Source: Oscillospiraceae bacterium
GTDB taxonomy: Bacteria > Bacillota > Clostridia > Oscillospirales > CAG-272
DNA length: 7,541 bases
Assembly (NCBI GenBank): GCA_009788105.1
Contig: WQSD01000057.1
Coordinates: 1 to 7,541 of the forward strand
Direction: 5' to 3'
The position numbers and the translations under genes are program-made. Under the pieces are notes generated by a model that worked only from the letters and a program-made list of their open reading frames with translations, was not told where the DNA came from and made no database searches. Positions 5,725 through 7,541 of this stretch are shown piece after piece (position 1 is the stretch's first letter; the number at the start of each line of letters is the position of its first letter).

Positions 5725-6216
5725 TCATCGCAACACTTCTACCATCTCCACATCTACCCCAAACAGGTCGGCAAGGAATGTGCGAATGTCTTCTGTGCGG
5801 AATATGGCGGACAGGGTGTGCAAGTCCACCCGCAGGTGACGGATTATGTGGGTGTCATTCTCCCGCTCAATATCAAAGTAAAGAGTGACATCATCGGGAG
5901 CAATGCGAAATCGTTGTGCCAGCATAGCAGTCGTATTCCGTGCAAGATACTCCCTGCTGTAGTGAAGAAAGGCATGGTTATGCCCTGCCCCGCCCTCCTC
6001 CTCGGTGGCAAAGTCAATCATTGCTTGCACTTCCTCGGGTAAGTTCACGTCCACCAACCGCAACAGAGGCGTGGCGATGACCACCACAATGACCAGCGCA
6101 CAGGCAAAATTCACATACTTCCCACCGCTGCTGTCCTTTGGAGCAAGCACACTGACCACCCCGGATATTATTGCCACAACCATAATGCTGTGAAGGTACT
6201 GTGCGAATGTTGACAT
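5725..6216 (-). CDS. spoIIIAF: Stage III sporulation protein AF
   Basis: This 163-residue membrane protein belongs to the SpoIIIA-SpoIIQ channel complex that links mother cell and forespore after engulfment. Two membrane segments lie at about residues 9-26 and 35-55 (KYVNFACALVIVVVIATPLLRL), the arrangement and sequence type of the SpoIIIAF family. A soluble alpha/beta domain follows and ends RTFLADLFGVDVEMVEVLR. It is shorter than the B. subtilis protein (about 206 residues), lacking much of the central linker. The start is set by AAAGGAG (complement of 6222-6228). An upstream in-frame extension to 6312 runs into repeat DNA and is not real. It lies downstream of spoIIIAE as expected, but 452 bp away and without spoIIIAG/AH after it. 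Family operons are normally driven by sigma-E in the mother cell; no such promoter was identified here. Confidence 0.85.
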   Translation of the reverse strand: MSTFAQYLHSIMVVAIISGVVSVLAPKDSSGGKYVNFACALVIVVVIATPLLRLVDVNLPEEVQAMIDFATEEEGGAGHNHAFLHYSREYLARNTTAMLAQRFRIAPDDVTLYFDIERENDTHIIRHLRVDLHTLSAIFRTEDIRTFLADLFGVDVEMVEVLR

Positions 6217-6236
6217 GAGGACTCCTTTGGGAATGT

Positions 6237-6607
6237 GAAGAGTGGAGTGTGGAGTGTGGAGTTGGGGTCGCACCCCAGGGCGACCCGCCGAATGGCACAA
6301 CCTGAACCTCACGTCCTAACCCGTAGGGGCGCACCCTTGCGATCGCCCGTTTGTGCGGTACATATCATTCGTATCGGGCGGGGGCAAGCCCCGCCCCTAC
6401 GACAATGTTTTGCCTGTTCCATTTGGCGGGCGGGCATGGAAACCCGCCCCTACAGGCGTGGTGTGCCCTTGACCTTATTCCCCTCCCGTGGAGGGGTGCG
6501 GCGTAGCCGTGGGGTGATTCAGCGTGAATGTTGCGGGTGGGTGAACCCCGCCCCTACGTAGTTTGATTATATCCGTTTAGCGGGTCGCCGAGGGCGTCGA
6601 CCCCTAC
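6237..6607. repeat. Cluster of palindromic GTAGGGGCG-type repeats between spoIIIAE and spoIIIAF
   Basis: This gene-free stretch is a mosaic of short GC-rich inverted repeats. On the left is a G-rich direct repeat (GAGTGTG twice, 6238-6262). GGGTCG...CGACCC follows at 6264-6286. Units with a GTAGGGG or CCCCTAC end lie at 6323-6349 (forward) and at 6375-6400, 6425-6453, 6533-6557 and 6580-6607 (reverse). A different palindrome, CCCTC...GAGGG followed by CGGCGTAGCCG, lies at 6480-6516. Such elements are dispersed in many clostridial genomes. They resemble REP/MITE-like DNA and encode no protein. No terminal inverted repeats or clear target duplications could be fixed. Confidence 0.75.
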
Positions 6608-6668
6608 AAGTTCTGTGGGTGTTTTGCCATTAACTTCACTCCCCACCCTCAAAACTCCATCCTCCCCT

Positions 6669-7541
6669 CTACCCCACGCTTCCCATAAACACCCCCAAGG
6701 AAAATATGGTCATCACGTTGAATATAACCGCTATTGCAATGGCGAAGTTTAGCAGTTTATTCACTCCGCCAAGCATTTTTGCTACATCGCCACAGGACAG
6801 CATTTCGGCAATTCCGGCGGCGAAAGTGAAGCTAAGTTTTGCGGCGGCAAGGGAAAGGATAGTGGGCAAACCAATCATCAGCACCGACACAATGCCAATA
6901 GCCCCTGTGGTACTGCGAATCAGGTTCAAACTACCCATTACTGTACGCAGGGCCTCGCTAACCGAGCTGCCCACTACTGGAATCCAACTTCCTGCGGCGA
7001 ATTTCATTGTTCGCAACGCCACTGTGTCGGCACTTTGAGCCACATTGGCTTGAAATGCGAAGATTATACCCAGCACCGCCGTAATCCCTCCAATAAGAAA
7101 AAGAAATCCGTTACGCACAAAGTCGCTTATAAGGGTCAGTCCATGGGATTTTGACACATGGGAAGTTAGATTTAGTCCAAAACACACTTGCAGTATTGGC
7201 AAAAGGGCGTAGTAGGCGATACTGCTGATAATTGCAAGCACCAGGGTGATTTGCACTCCTGTTACTGCAGCGGTGGTCACGCTACCGCTTGCGATATTTA
7301 GGGCGGTGATAAAGGGGAGCAGTCCGGTCAGCAGTCCGTGAAGTCGGGTGAGCATGTCCTGTAAAAGTGCGAACTGGGAAAACGCCGCCGTGTACACAAT
7401 AACAGCGGTGATTATCACAGTTGCCCACTCGATGATTTTCCCTGCCCCCTCTGATTTGAAGCTATCTTTCATGGCGGTGATGCAGGCGGTGATGAGAATC
7501 AGTCCAATAATGGTGAAAAATGTTCCCGCCACATTCCCCAT
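6669..7541 (-). CDS. spoIIIAE: Stage III sporulation protein AE (5' end outside window)
   Basis: The last 290 residues of SpoIIIAE, a polytopic membrane protein of the SpoIIIA-SpoIIQ feeding-tube complex, are present. Hydrophobic segments lie near residues 5-23, 38-56, 68-86, 95-118, 145-163, 213-242 and 264-287 of the visible part. The family-diagnostic stretch KFAAGSWIPVVGSSVSEA (180-197) is followed by IRSTTGAIGIV (208-218). Family members are about 390 residues long with an N-terminal signal segment, so roughly 100 residues lie beyond the right edge. The ATG at 7539-7541 is probably internal. It precedes spoIIIAF on the same strand, as in the standard operon, but a repeat cluster separates them instead of the usual few bases. 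Confidence 0.9.
   Translation of the reverse strand: MGNVAGTFFTIIGLILITACITAMKDSFKSEGAGKIIEWATVIITAVIVYTAAFSQFALLQDMLTRLHGLLTGLLPFITALNIASGSVTTAAVTGVQITLVLAIISSIAYYALLPILQVCFGLNLTSHVSKSHGLTLISDFVRNGFLFLIGGITAVLGIIFAFQANVAQSADTVALRTMKFAAGSWIPVVGSSVSEALRTVMGSLNLIRSTTGAIGIVSVLMIGLPTILSLAAAKLSFTFAAGIAEMLSCGDVAKMLGGVNKLLNFAIAIAVIFNVMTIFSLGVFMGSVG

Noticed and set aside
6235..6561. Open frame across the repeat cluster
   Set aside because: The translation is Arg/Pro/Gly-rich read-through of palindromic repeats, with no family resemblance or start signal.
6323..6607. CRISPR-like array
   Set aside because: The units are not identical direct repeats, spacing is irregular, several families are mixed and one unit is inverted.

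Overview
The window joins the late end of a temperate, contractile-tailed (Mu/PBSX-like) prophage to a host chromosomal segment of a spore-forming clostridium. The host call rests on spoIIIAE and spoIIIAF, a 58-residue S21 protein of Firmicute type, and GTAGGGGCG-type palindromic repeats of the kind I associate with Oscillospirales-like Clostridia. The genus cannot be read from this sequence.

Positions 1-4892 (+ strand) are a tightly packed phage late operon. In order it holds the end of a DUF2313/YmfQ baseplate protein, a DUF6273-type tail-tip protein, a 602-residue tail fibre, a tiny membrane protein overlapping a second small gene in the -1 frame, an r1t-type holin and a three-module amidase endolysin. 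Genes overlap by a few bases or follow within about 20 bases, mostly behind good ribosome binding sites. The logic is baseplate, then host recognition, then lysis.

Positions 4893-5333 hold no convincing protein gene. They contain two near-perfect sigma-A promoters in tandem, both pointing right. After them comes a compact structured segment ending in a strong intrinsic terminator, best read as an undescribed small RNA gene of about 140 nt. Three TGTAGCTT direct repeats and an A-rich stretch follow.

Positions 5289-5725 (- strand) are host housekeeping DNA: rpsU with its own strong promoter, a hairpin terminator, a tRNA-Val(GAC) with encoded CCA, and a second terminator. The tRNA 3' end faces the prophage, as expected if the phage integrated there.

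Positions 5725-7541 (- strand) hold spoIIIAF and most of spoIIIAE. A 452-bp gap full of palindromic repeats separates them. spoIIIAG and spoIIIAH, which normally follow spoIIIAF, are absent at this place.

The two items most worth following up are the tandem-promoter structured RNA at the prophage/host junction and the A_AAA_AAG slippery heptamer that could fuse the two overlapping small genes before the holin.
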